From positions 1 through 61,039 of the forward strand of contig NZ_BSSA01000041.1 of NCBI RefSeq assembly GCF_030268885.1: a stretch of DNA of 61,039 nt, read 5' to 3'. Positions 31,635 through 40,094 of the stretch are shown piece after piece. The notes under the pieces are model-generated. The model did not search any database, was not told the DNA's origin, and was given only the letters and a program-made list of their open reading frames with translations. The DNA comes from Kitasatospora phosalacinea (GTDB taxonomy: Bacteria > Actinomycetota > Actinomycetes > Streptomycetales > Streptomycetaceae). The stretch's first letter is position 1, and each line of letters begins with the position of its first letter. Position numbers and translations under genes: made by a program.

Positions 31635-32909
31635 CTACAGGCCGACCTCGCGCATCAGGGTGCCGACCTCGGGGTTGGTCAGGCGGCGCAGCCAGCCCGA
31701 CTTCTGGTCGCCCAGCGTGATCGGGCCGAACGCGGTGCGCACCAGCTTGTCGACCGGGAAGCCGACCTCGGCCAGCAGGCGGCGCACGATGTGCTTGCGG
31801 CCCTCGTGCAGGGTCACCTCGACCAGGTAGTTCTTGCCGAGGTTGGAGACCACCTTGAAGCTGTCGGCCCGGGCCCAGCCGTCCTCCAGCTCGACGCCCT
31901 TGGCCAGGGTCCGGCCGAGGTCGCGCGGCAGCGGGCCCTGGATCGCGGCCAGGTAGGTCTTGGTGACGCCGTACCGGGGGTGGGTGAGGCGGTGGGCCAG
32001 CTCGCCGTGGTTGGTGAGCAGGATGATGCCCTCGGTCTCGGTGTCCAGGCGGCCGACGTGGAACAGCCGGGTCTCCCGGTTGGTCACGTAGTCGCCCAGG
32101 CACTGCCGCCCCTCGGGGTCCTCCATGGTGGAGACCACGCCGGCCGGCTTGTTCAGCGCGAAGAACAGGTACGACTGGGTGGCGACGGTCAGGCCGTCCA
32201 CCTTGATCTCGTCCTTCACCGGGTCGACCCGGCGGCCCTGCTCCAGCACGGTCTCGCCGTTGACGTCGACCCGGCCCTGCGCGATCAGCTCCTCGCAGGC
32301 CCGGCGGCTGCCCATGCCGGCCCGCGCCAGCACCTTCTGCAGGCGCTCGCCGTCCTCGCCGACCTCCTTGCCGGGGCCCTCGTGCCGGGCCAGCACCCGG
32401 TCCTCGATCCGGCCCTGCAGCTCCCGGGAGCGCTGCGGCTGGCGCCGCGGGTCGCCGGGCGCGCCCTGCCCCTCCCGCCGCGGCCGGGGCGCCGCCCCGG
32501 GCTTGCGGGAGTCGTACGCCCCGCGCCCGGGCGTCGCGTTCGGCCCGCCGCCGTACTCGGGGCGGTCGTAGCGGCGCTCCTCCGGACGCGGCTGCCGCCG
32601 CTCCTCGCGCCGCTCGCCGCCGCGCCCGTACGAGCCCGAGCCGGAGCCCGACCCGCCGCGCGAGGAGCCGCCGCCGTACGAGGAGCCCGCCCCGCCGCGG
32701 CCGGAGCCGCCGCGGCCGCCCTGCCCGCCGCCGTACGAGCCCGAGCCGCCGCGCGAGGACTGCCCGCCGCGGCCGCCCTGGCCGCCGCCGCTGCCGTAGG
32801 ACGACGATCCGCCCCGGCCCCCGCCCTGCTGGCCGCCTCGGCCGCCCTGCCCGCCCCGGCCCTGGCTGCCGCTGTTCCTGCCGTTGCCACCGTTGCCACT
32901 GCTACGCAT
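31635..32909 (-). CDS. rluB: 23S rRNA pseudouridine synthase RluB with Gly/Arg-rich N-terminal extension
   Basis: This 424-residue RsuA/RluB-family protein should modify helix 89 of 23S rRNA. Residues 1 to about 180 are a low-complexity Gly/Ser/Arg/Tyr region with RGG-like repeats (GGQGGRGGQSSRGG). Next are an S4 RNA-binding domain (about 188-235, RLQKVLARAGMGSRRACEEL) and the catalytic domain with GRLDTETEGIILLTN (catalytic Asp about 289). The ATG overlaps the scpB stop by one base, and it is the last gene of the parA-scpAB operon. Extensions like this are known in actinobacterial RluB; a role in RNA binding is inference. Confidence 0.93.
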   Translation of the reverse strand: MRSSGNGGNGRNSGSQGRGGQGGRGGQQGGGRGGSSSYGSGGGQGGRGGQSSRGGSGSYGGGQGGRGGSGRGGAGSSYGGGSSRGGSGSGSGSYGRGGERREERRQPRPEERRYDRPEYGGGPNATPGRGAYDSRKPGAAPRPRREGQGAPGDPRRQPQRSRELQGRIEDRVLARHEGPGKEVGEDGERLQKVLARAGMGSRRACEELIAQGRVDVNGETVLEQGRRVDPVKDEIKVDGLTVATQSYLFFALNKPAGVVSTMEDPEGRQCLGDYVTNRETRLFHVGRLDTETEGIILLTNHGELAHRLTHPRYGVTKTYLAAIQGPLPRDLGRTLAKGVELEDGWARADSFKVVSNLGKNYLVEVTLHEGRKHIVRRLLAEVGFPVDKLVRTAFGPITLGDQKSGWLRRLTNPEVGTLMREVGL

Positions 32910-33694
32910 CAAAATGTCCGTACGTCGATATCCGTCTGGTCGGCCTGGTTCGGCCTCGGCCCTTCCTGTGCGGCGGCGACCGCCTGCGCGATCATCGTGC
33001 CCTCCAGGGACTCCGCTTCCACGTCGTCGACCTCGGGCAGGAAGGGCGCGAGCTCCGGCAGCTCGTCCAGGCCGCGCAGCCCCATCCGTTCCAGGAAGTA
33101 GTTCGTCGTCCGATACAGGATCGCTCCGGTCTCGGGCTCGGTGCCGGCTTCTTCGACCAGTCCTCGCTGTACCAGGGTACGCATCACGCCGTCGCAGTTC
33201 ACACCACGGACCGCGGAAACCCTCCCGCGCGACACCGGCTGCCGGTACGCGACCACCGCCAGCGTCTCCAGCGCGGCCTGCGTCAGCCGGGCCTGCTGCC
33301 CGTCCAGGACGAAGCGCTCGACCGCCGCCGCGCACTCCGCGCGGCTGTAGAACCGCCACCCCCCGGCCACCTGCCGGAGCTCGAAACCGCGCCCCTGCGC
33401 GGTGTACTCGCCCGCCAACTCCCTCAGCACTGCGGCCACTTCGTCCTTGGAGGCGTCCAGCACCCCGGCCAGCCTGGCCTCCGCGACCGGCTCGTCGGCG
33501 ACCATCAGCACCGCCTCCAGCGCCGCCCGCAGCGGCAGCCCGTCCGACGGTTCGCCCGGGGGCCCGTCGGGCAGCGCCAGGACGCGCTCCACCGGTTCGA
33601 CGCGCGCACCGTCCGGGTACGCCGACTCCTGCCACTCGCCGGGCCGGGGGGCGCCCGGCAGGCCCAGGGCCCTGCGCGCGGGCCGCTCCGTCAT
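32909..33694 (-). CDS. scpB: Segregation and condensation protein B
   Basis: This 261-residue ScpB is a dimeric winged-helix (kite) subunit of the Smc-ScpAB condensin. The core LRAALEAVLMVADEPVAEAR begins about residue 53, followed by ALETLAVVAYRQPVSRGRVS and GVMRTLVQRGLVEE. An N-terminal extension (about 50 residues) and an acidic, disordered C-terminal tail flank it. The start ATG overlaps the scpA stop by four bases (ATGA), so the two are translationally coupled. Smc itself is not in the window. Confidence 0.96.
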   Translation of the reverse strand: MTERPARRALGLPGAPRPGEWQESAYPDGARVEPVERVLALPDGPPGEPSDGLPLRAALEAVLMVADEPVAEARLAGVLDASKDEVAAVLRELAGEYTAQGRGFELRQVAGGWRFYSRAECAAAVERFVLDGQQARLTQAALETLAVVAYRQPVSRGRVSAVRGVNCDGVMRTLVQRGLVEEAGTEPETGAILYRTTNYFLERMGLRGLDELPELAPFLPEVDDVEAESLEGTMIAQAVAAAQEGPRPNQADQTDIDVRTF

Positions 33695-34488
33695 CGCGCA
33701 CCGCCTTCCCCGCCCGCCGGGCGGTCGAACTCGTCGGTCACCTCGACCCGCTGCCCCGAGGCGGCGGTCCAGCGCACCACCAGCTCCTCCAGGGCCTGCG
33801 GCTGCTCGAAGTCCAGCGCCCGCTCGCGGTACAGCTCCAGGAGCGCCAGGAACCGGGCCACCACCACCAGCGCGTTCTCGGCGTCCGCGACCAGCTGCCC
33901 GAAGGTGGCCTCGCCGAGCTCGCCCAGGCGCCGCGCCACCAGCTCGGCCTGCTCGCGCACACTCACCGGCGGCGTGTGGATGTGGTCCACGTACACCACC
34001 GGCTTCGGCTTGGGCGCGAACGCCCGGGCGGCGAGCTGCGCGAACCGCTCCGGGCCGATCGACAGCACCACCTCGGGCAGCAGCAGCGCGTGCTGCGGCT
34101 CCAGCGCGACGGTCCGCGGCCGCCGCAGCGCCTCGGCCTCCCAGCGCTCCGCGAACAGCGCCGCGACCTTCTTGTACGCCCGGTACTGCAGCAGCCGCGC
34201 GAACAGCAGGTCGCGCGCCTCCAGCAGCGCCAGGTCCTCCTCGTCCTCGACCTCGGCGACCGGCAGCAACCGGGCCGCCTTGAGGTCCAGCAGGGTGGCC
34301 GCGACCACCAGGAACTCGGTCGCCGCGTCCAGGTCCCACTCCGGTCCCATCGCCCTGATGTGCGCGACGAACTCGTCGGTGACCCTCGACAGCGCCACCT
34401 CGGTGACGTCCAGCTTGTGCTTGGCGATCAGCCCGAGCAGCAGGTCGAACGGTCCCTCGAAGTTCTCCAACCGGACCTGGAACGCCAT
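33691..34488 (-). CDS. scpA: Segregation and condensation protein A
   Basis: This 265-residue kleisin subunit bridges Smc heads and carries ScpB. The N-terminal Smc-neck-binding helix is clear (VRLENFEGPFDLLLGLIAKH, then KLDVTEVALSRVTDEFVAHI). The middle shows AATLLDLKAARLLP, and the C-terminal winged helix ends in an Asp/Gly-rich tail. It is followed by overlapping scpB and preceded, 58 bp upstream, by the ribbon-helix-helix gene and parA. Confidence 0.96.
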   Translation of the reverse strand: MAFQVRLENFEGPFDLLLGLIAKHKLDVTEVALSRVTDEFVAHIRAMGPEWDLDAATEFLVVAATLLDLKAARLLPVAEVEDEEDLALLEARDLLFARLLQYRAYKKVAALFAERWEAEALRRPRTVALEPQHALLLPEVVLSIGPERFAQLAARAFAPKPKPVVYVDHIHTPPVSVREQAELVARRLGELGEATFGQLVADAENALVVVARFLALLELYRERALDFEQPQALEELVVRWTAASGQRVEVTDEFDRPAGGEGGAR

Positions 34489-34546
34489 AACGGACCATTG
34501 TGGCAGACCGGCGCGGCCGGGGGCGCGAGGAACCGCGCCCCGCGGC

Positions 34547-35056
34547 TCAGCGCCCGCGCAGCCTCCGGACGAGGATCGACGCCTCGCCGCGCTGCTCCAG
34601 GTCCGCCAGGACCACCGAGATCGCCTCGCGGACGACCCGCCCGCGGTCGACGGCCAGGCCGTGCTCGCCGCGCAGCACCAGGCGGGCGTGCTCCAGGTCC
34701 ATCAGTTCCTCGGCGGACACGTACACGGTGATCTTCTCGTCGTGCCGCTCCCGCCCGGAGGGCCGCCGGGCCCGTCCGCGGCCGCGCACCGTGGCCGGGG
34801 CCGGTCGGCGGGCCTCTGCGGGGTCCTCCGCGCGCCCCGCAGGGGCCGCCGGGGCGGCCTCCGGCCTGGCGGCCGGCACGTCGACGGTGCGCGGCGCGGG
34901 GGCGGCGCCCGGGCCGTCCCCGGGGGGCTCCTGCCCGGTGGGGGCGGAGCCGGGGACGCTGCCGGAGCCGTTGCCGTTGCCGTTGCGCGCGAGCGAGGGC
35001 GACAGGGCCATTCCGCCGGTTGCCCGGAACAGTTCGTCGGCCCCCGGAAGGCTCAC
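34547..35056 (-). CDS. Ribbon-helix-helix-like protein coupled to ParA
   Basis: This 169-residue protein has a disordered Gly/Asn/Pro/Ala-rich N-terminal half. A C-terminal segment looks like a ribbon-helix-helix DNA-binding fold: strand KITVYVS, helix EELMDLEHARLVLRGEHG, helix DRGRVVREAISVVLADLE. The GTG at 35056 overlaps the parA stop (GTGA), the typical layout of a ParA-partner pair. It could be the centromere-binding or ParA-regulating partner in place of ParB. That function is inferred; the gene is conserved beside scpA in streptomycetes to my knowledge. Confidence 0.8.
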   Translation of the reverse strand: MSLPGADELFRATGGMALSPSLARNGNGNGSGSVPGSAPTGQEPPGDGPGAAPAPRTVDVPAARPEAAPAAPAGRAEDPAEARRPAPATVRGRGRARRPSGRERHDEKITVYVSAEELMDLEHARLVLRGEHGLAVDRGRVVREAISVVLADLEQRGEASILVRRLRGR

Positions 35057-36207
35057 TCGGCGGGGCGGCACCGGTCGAGCACCTCCCTGGCGAGCTGGCG
35101 GTAGGCGGCGGCGCCGACCGAGTTGGTGGCGTAGGTGGTGATCGGCTCACCGGCCACGGTGGTCTCCGGGAACCGGACGGTCCGGCCGATGACGGTGTGG
35201 AAGACGTGCTCGCCGAACGCCTCGACGACCCGGGCGAGGACCTCGCGCGAGTGCACCGTGCGGGAGTCGTACATGGTCGCCAGGATGCCGTCCAGGCGCA
35301 GGTCGGGGTTGAGCCGCTCGCAGACCTTCTCGATGGTCTCGGTGAGCAGCGCGACGCCGCGCAGCGCGAAGAACTCGCACTCCAGCGGGACGATCACGCT
35401 GTGCGCGGCGGTCAGCGCGTTGACGGTGAGCAGGCCCAGCGAGGGCTGGCAGTCGATGATGACGTAGTCGTAGTCGGGCAGCAGCGGCTTCAGCGCGCGG
35501 GCCAGCGCCGACTCGCGGGCGACCTCGCTGACCAGCTGCACCTCGGCGGCCGACAGGTCGATGTTGGACGGCAGCAGGTCCATGCCGGGGATGGCGGTCT
35601 TCAGCAGCACCTCGTCGGCCGTCAGGCCCCGCTCCATGAGCAGGTTGTAGACGGTGACGTCCAGCTCCATCGGGTTGACGCCGAGGCCGACCGAGAGCGC
35701 GCCCTGCGGGTCGAAGTCCACCAGCAGCACCCGGCGGCCGTACTCGGCGAGCGCCGCGCCCAGGTTGATGGTGGAGGTGGTCTTGCCGACGCCGCCCTTC
35801 TGGTTGCACATCGCGATGATCTGCGCGGGGCCGTGCTCGGCGAGCGGCGCGGGGATCGGGAAGTACGGCAGCGGGCGGCCGGTCGGGCCGACCCGCTCGC
35901 GGCGCTGGCGGGCCGCGTCGGGGGCCAGGGTGGCGGCGTACTCGGGGTCGGGCTCGTACTCGGCGTCCGGGTCGTCGTAGGGCCCGTAGCCGAGCTCGTT
36001 GTAGGCCAGTCCGTACGCCGCGAAGTCGGCGTCGTAGTCGGTGGCGGCGGCTGCCGCGCTCTGGCGCGCCTCGAAGGTGCGGACCGCGACCGAGCCGACC
36101 TCCTGCGCGCCCACCGTGGCCTGCCGGGCCTCCTCGTTCGGCTGCCCGGCGGAGAGCTCCGCCAGTCCTGGCTGACCACCCCCGGGAGCAAATGTCGACT
36201 CATTCAC
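35053..36207 (-). CDS. ParA-family chromosome-partitioning ATPase
   Basis: This 384-residue ParA/Soj-like ATPase has the deviant Walker A motif KGGVGKTTS (about 137-145), the A' segment LLVDFDPQGALSVGLG and Walker B VIIDCQPSLG. The first 125 residues are disordered and Tyr/Asp/Pro-rich (YGLAYNELGYGPYDDPDAEY). I chose the GTG at 36207 because AAGGAGGT lies 10 bp upstream; the ATG at 36231 would place that site inside the gene. No parB follows. Instead there is an overlapping ribbon-helix-helix gene, then scpA. It is distinct from the origin-proximal ParAB system expected elsewhere. Confidence 0.92.
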   Translation of the reverse strand: MNESTFAPGGGQPGLAELSAGQPNEEARQATVGAQEVGSVAVRTFEARQSAAAAATDYDADFAAYGLAYNELGYGPYDDPDAEYEPDPEYAATLAPDAARQRRERVGPTGRPLPYFPIPAPLAEHGPAQIIAMCNQKGGVGKTTSTINLGAALAEYGRRVLLVDFDPQGALSVGLGVNPMELDVTVYNLLMERGLTADEVLLKTAIPGMDLLPSNIDLSAAEVQLVSEVARESALARALKPLLPDYDYVIIDCQPSLGLLTVNALTAAHSVIVPLECEFFALRGVALLTETIEKVCERLNPDLRLDGILATMYDSRTVHSREVLARVVEAFGEHVFHTVIGRTVRFPETTVAGEPITTYATNSVGAAAYRQLAREVLDRCRPAE

Positions 36208-36511
36208 AAGTCGTCTTACCTCCTTGGACATCCAGGACTCTATGTCGATTCGTCAGCGTGGCAGCATGCCAACGTTTTGCGACTCTAGGCCGTTTCGGGC
36301 ATTGGCAGCAACACAATCCACGGTAGTGGGCCGCTTGTGTCGGCCGTTCACCCACCCCGTGTCAAGACACGACCCTAACGTTTCCGCGCGGGCACCGGGC
36401 CGTGAGGACCCGTCAGGTGTCCTTGTCGACAGAGCGGGTGACAAACCGCACCGGAATTGACCGGCGGCGGTCACCCGGGAGGTACCCGCCCGTCCGCGCG
36501 GGCATGCCGAA
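36208..36511 (-). promoter_or_regulatory. parA leader and promoter region
   Basis: Together with the ald terminator this is a gene-free stretch of about 357 bp, less GC-rich than its flanks. On the minus strand TTGCTG (36306-36311) and TAGAGT (36282-36287) are separated by 18 bp and form a plausible promoter. A second TAGAGT occurs at 36237-36242. The dyad TGGCA-GCA-TGCCA (36259-36271) lies just downstream of the predicted start and may be an operator. A separate TTGACA at 36361-36366 (minus strand) has no convincing -10. Confidence 0.5.
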
Positions 36512-36545
36512 GCCCCCGGCGCCAAGGGGAAGGACGGCCGGGGGC
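36512..36545 (-). terminator. Stem-loop after alanine dehydrogenase gene
   Basis: GCCCCCGGC (36512-36520) pairs with GCCGGGGGC (36537-36545), 20 bp past the ald stop codon. Confidence 0.6.
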
Positions 36546-36564
36546 GACAGCGGGTGAGGCGACG

Positions 36565-37680
36565 TCAGGCGAGCACGCTCTCCAGGGAGACCGACTCCAG
36601 GCCGAAGGCCTCGGCGACGGCCGGGAAGGTGATCTGGCCCTCGTGCACGTTCAGGCCCTTGGCGAGCGCGGCGTCGCGGCGCAGCGCCTCCTTCCAGCCC
36701 CGGTTCGCCAGCTCGACCACGTACGGCAGGGTCGCGTTGGTGAGCGCGTAGGTGGAGGTGTTCGGGACGGCGCCCGGCATGTTGGCCACGCAGTAGAAGA
36801 CCGAGTTGTGGACCTGGAAGGTCGGCTCGGCGTGCGTGGTCGGGTGCGAGTCCTCGAAGCAGCCGCCCTGGTCGATGGCGATGTCGACGAGCACGGAGCC
36901 CGGCTTCATCTTGGCGACCAGCTCGTTGGTGACCAGCTTGGGGGCCTTGGCGCCCGGGATCAGCACGGCGCCGATCACCAGGTCGGCCTCGACGACGGCC
37001 TTCTCCAGCTCGAAGGAGTTGGAGACGATCGCCTTGACCTTGGTGCCGAAGACCTTGTCGGCCTCGCGCAGCTTGTTGATGTCGCGGTCGAGCAGGGTCA
37101 CGTCGTAGCCCATGCCGATGGCGATGGTGGCCGCGTGCCAGCCGGAGACGCCGCCGCCGATGACGACCGCCTTGGCCGGGTGGGTGCCGGGCACGCCGCC
37201 GGGCAGCACGCCGCGGCCGCCGGCCGGGCGCATCAGGTGGTAGGAGCCGACCTGCGGGGCCAGCCGGCCCGCGACCTCGGACATCGGGGCCAGCAGCGGC
37301 AGCGCGCCGTTGGGCAGCTGCACCGTCTCGTAGGCGATGGCGGTGGTGCCGGAGGCCAGCAGCGCGTCGGTGCCGGCCCGGTCGGCGGCCAGGTGCAGGT
37401 AGGTGAAGAGGGTCTGGCCCTTGCGCAGCCGGTGGTACTCGGAGGCGATGGGCTCCTTCACCTTGAGGATCATGTCGGCCGCGGCCCACACCTCGTCGGC
37501 GGTGGGGAGGATGGTGGCACCGGCGGCCACGTACTCCTCGTTGGGGATCGAGGAGCCGACACCGGCGTTGTCCTCGATGACGACCTCGTGTCCGTTGCGG
37601 ACCAGCTCATGCACGCCGGCGGGCGTGATGGCCACGCGGTACTCGTGGTTCTTGACCTCGCGGGGGATGCCGACCTTCAC
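36565..37680 (-). CDS. ald: Alanine dehydrogenase
   Basis: This 371-residue enzyme, of normal family length, catalyses NAD-dependent interconversion of L-alanine and pyruvate plus ammonia. The N-terminus VKVGIPREVKNHEYRVAITP, substrate-side PMSEVAGRLA and nucleotide-binding VVIGGGVSGWHAATIAIGMG are diagnostic, as is DIAIDQGGCFEDS. I chose the GTG at 37680, 10 bp after GAGGA. An upstream in-frame GTG (37689) would place a rare TTA leucine codon at position 2. A strong promoter and a 14-bp palindrome lie upstream. Ald supports growth on alanine and redox balance. Confidence 0.96.
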   Translation of the reverse strand: MKVGIPREVKNHEYRVAITPAGVHELVRNGHEVVIEDNAGVGSSIPNEEYVAAGATILPTADEVWAAADMILKVKEPIASEYHRLRKGQTLFTYLHLAADRAGTDALLASGTTAIAYETVQLPNGALPLLAPMSEVAGRLAPQVGSYHLMRPAGGRGVLPGGVPGTHPAKAVVIGGGVSGWHAATIAIGMGYDVTLLDRDINKLREADKVFGTKVKAIVSNSFELEKAVVEADLVIGAVLIPGAKAPKLVTNELVAKMKPGSVLVDIAIDQGGCFEDSHPTTHAEPTFQVHNSVFYCVANMPGAVPNTSTYALTNATLPYVVELANRGWKEALRRDAALAKGLNVHEGQITFPAVAEAFGLESVSLESVLA

Positions 37681-37765
37681 GGCTAACACGTCCTCTTGCC
37701 ATGGGGAATACCTACCGGGGAAGACCGGCGGCGACGCACACGGAGGGCACAACGGACAGGCCGGT

Positions 37766-37821
37766 GCATAGATCTATGCGCGACTGAGTTCGAGTGTAAT
37801 GAAGCCCAGTCGGCGTGTCAG
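37766..37821 (-). promoter_or_regulatory. ald promoter with downstream palindrome GCATAGATCTATGC
   Basis: On the minus strand CTGACA (37816-37821), a 17-bp spacer and TACACT (37793-37798) form a good vegetative promoter with a start near 37786. The perfect 14-bp palindrome GCATAGATCTATGC (37766-37779) follows at about +7 to +20, the position of a repressor or ligand-responsive operator. Lrp/AsnC-type AldR proteins regulate ald in other actinobacteria, but no such gene is in this window. Confidence 0.65.
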
Positions 37822-37919
37822 CCTTCCAAAGTGACCAAATCAGTCGGACCCATTGGCAGGTTCGTAGGCTTGCACGCGCTCCGGGGCCACATTGCGGGGC
37901 GAACTCCGCAGATACGACA

Positions 37920-39860
37920 CTACTCCGAAAGCGGACGGAGGCCCTCCCGGCCGAGGTGCTGCTGCAGCCTCGCCGCCAGCGCCGCGACCTCCCGCTCGCC
38001 CGCCCCGTCGCCCGCCCGGCGCAGCACCGCGGCCGCCGAGCGGTACTCCCGCAGCGCCTCCTCGAAGCGCCGCAGCCCGGTGTGCGCCTCGGCCAGGCGC
38101 ACCAGCAGCCGGGCCTCGGCCGCCTGGTCGCCCAGCTCCTGCCGCAGCGCCAGCGCCCGCCCGTACGCGTCGGCGGCGCGCAGCGGGTCGCCGAGCGCCC
38201 GGTGGCCGTGCCCCACGCCCTCCAGCGCCCGGGCGCAGCCCGCCTCGTCGCCCGCCCGCCGGGCCAGGTCCACCGCGCGGCGGTAGCGCTCGCCCGCCTG
38301 CTCCCACCGCCCGGCGGCGGCCTGCAGGTCGCCCAGGTTCAGCAGCGCGGCCGCGGCCCGGCGCGGGTTGCCCTGCCGCTCGGCGACCTTCAGCACCGAC
38401 TCGTGCAGGGCGTGCAGGTCCGCGGGCGCGGCCCCGCCGGTCAGCGGCAGCGTGCGCAGCAGCGCGGTCACCAGGCGGCCCGCCGTCCCGTCCAGGTCGC
38501 CCTGCCCGACCGCGTCGGCGACCGCGGCCAGCAGCTGCTCGCGCTCCCCCAGCAGCCAGCCCTCGGCGTGCGCGGCGGTGCGCAGCCGCAGCGGCCCCGG
38601 CAGCGGGTCCGGGTTGGGTCCGGCCGCCGGGTCCAGCAGCAGCCGCGCCGAGTCGACCAGCCGCACCAGCCGCTCCAGCAGCCGGGCCCGGGCCAGCTCC
38701 ACCTCGGAGGGCCGGTCGCTCTCGCCGCGCAGCTCCACCAGCCGCCCGTACAGCCGCCCCGGGACGCGGTAGCGCTCGGTGCCGTCCGCGGCGTCCGGCT
38801 CGCGCTCCAGCAGCTCCAGCTCGGCCAGCGCCGCCAGCGAGGCCCCCGCCTCCGGGGCCGGGCAGCCCACCAGCGCCGAGGCGGTGCGCAGGTCCACCTG
38901 CTGGCCGGGCGCCAGCGTGCACAGCCGCAGCAGCCGGGCCCGGGCCGCGGGCAGCCGCCGGTACGCCAGCTCGAACGCCCCGCGCAGCGGGTCGCCCTCC
39001 ACCACCGGCACCGTCTCCCGCTGCGGGTCGGTCGGCCGCACCGGCCCCTCCACCACCACCGGCGCGGGCGGTGGGACGGCGTGCAGCCGGGCCGCCGCGT
39101 CGGTCACCGCCAGCCGGGGCTCGGTGCGCAGCCAGCCCGCGACCAGCCGCAGCGCGGCCGGGCGGTTGGCGCACGCCTCGGCGAGGTCCGCGGCGCCGAC
39201 CGGGTCGCAGGAGATCCGCGTCCCGCCGACCAGCTCGCCCAGCAGCTCCACCGCCGCCCGGTGGTCCATCCCGCCGAGGATGACCGGGTCGATCCCGTCG
39301 ATGCCCATCAGCGGCCCCGCGGTGGTCGCCAGCAGCAGCGAGGAGGTCTTCTCCGCCAGCAGCGGCCACACCTGCCCGGCGTCCTTGACGTCGTCCAGCA
39401 GCACCAGCGCCTTGCGCTGCCCCAGCGCCTCGCGCAGCGCCTCGCACGCCGGGTCCTCCTCCGCCGCGCCCGGCAGCAGCGCCGCCCCCGGCCGCTCCCC
39501 CAGCTGGTCCAGCAGCACCCGCGCCGCCCGCCCGGCCCCCACCCGGCCGCCGTCCGGCGCCGACAGCCGCGCGTACAGCAGCCCGTCCGGGTAGTCCCCG
39601 GCCACCGACCTCGCCCACCGCACCGCCAGCGCGGTGCGGCCCGAACCCGGCCGCCCCGCCAGCACCAGCAACCGCCCGCGCCCCTGCGCGGGCCGCCCCG
39701 CCGCGACGGTCAGCGCGGCCAGCTCCCCGCCCCGCCCGGCGAACGGCCGGGCACCCGCGGGCAGCGCGTCGAAGATCCCGGCCGCCTCGGCCACCGCCGC
39801 CGTCTTCCTCGCCACCAGCGCCACTCCCGACCCGTCGCCCAGCGCCCCGGACCCGCCCAC
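37920..39860 (-). CDS. Orphan NB-ARC-like ATPase with C-terminal TPR repeats
   Basis: This protein of up to 646 residues resembles the ATPase-TPR half of AfsR/SARP regulators without their DNA-binding part. A P-loop (LVLAGRPGSGRTALAVRWA, about residue 65) and Walker B (KALVLLDDVKD) mark a STAND/NB-ARC-type domain. A winged-helix-like region follows (YRRLPAARARLLRLCTLAPG), then several TPRs (AAALLNLGDLQAAAGRWEQA, RRAVDLARRAGDEAGCARAL) to the C-terminus. There is no helix-turn-helix or effector domain. The GTG start at 39860 is uncertain, and the GTG inside GSGVALV is an alternative. Function unknown; a signalling scaffold is likely. Confidence 0.78.
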   Translation of the reverse strand: MGGSGALGDGSGVALVARKTAAVAEAAGIFDALPAGARPFAGRGGELAALTVAAGRPAQGRGRLLVLAGRPGSGRTALAVRWARSVAGDYPDGLLYARLSAPDGGRVGAGRAARVLLDQLGERPGAALLPGAAEEDPACEALREALGQRKALVLLDDVKDAGQVWPLLAEKTSSLLLATTAGPLMGIDGIDPVILGGMDHRAAVELLGELVGGTRISCDPVGAADLAEACANRPAALRLVAGWLRTEPRLAVTDAAARLHAVPPPAPVVVEGPVRPTDPQRETVPVVEGDPLRGAFELAYRRLPAARARLLRLCTLAPGQQVDLRTASALVGCPAPEAGASLAALAELELLEREPDAADGTERYRVPGRLYGRLVELRGESDRPSEVELARARLLERLVRLVDSARLLLDPAAGPNPDPLPGPLRLRTAAHAEGWLLGEREQLLAAVADAVGQGDLDGTAGRLVTALLRTLPLTGGAAPADLHALHESVLKVAERQGNPRRAAAALLNLGDLQAAAGRWEQAGERYRRAVDLARRAGDEAGCARALEGVGHGHRALGDPLRAADAYGRALALRQELGDQAAEARLLVRLAEAHTGLRRFEEALREYRSAAAVLRRAGDGAGEREVAALAARLQQHLGREGLRPLSE

Positions 39861-40094
39861 CGGGCCCTGTCCGCGAAGCGTAGTTCGCCCACCCCGCCCC
39901 GCCGAGACGCCCCGGTATGACCAATGGCCGAATCACCTTGCCGGCCCAACCGGGGAAGCCAGGGAGCGCACCGACAGGGGCGCGGGGAACGGCGCGGCCA
40001 ACCGATCCCCCGCAGCCGGATCGCGAAGCAGGAGAATCACTTGCACCATCCCGCGACCTCGCTGACGTGCGACTCCCGAAGCGCGCAGCCCTCT

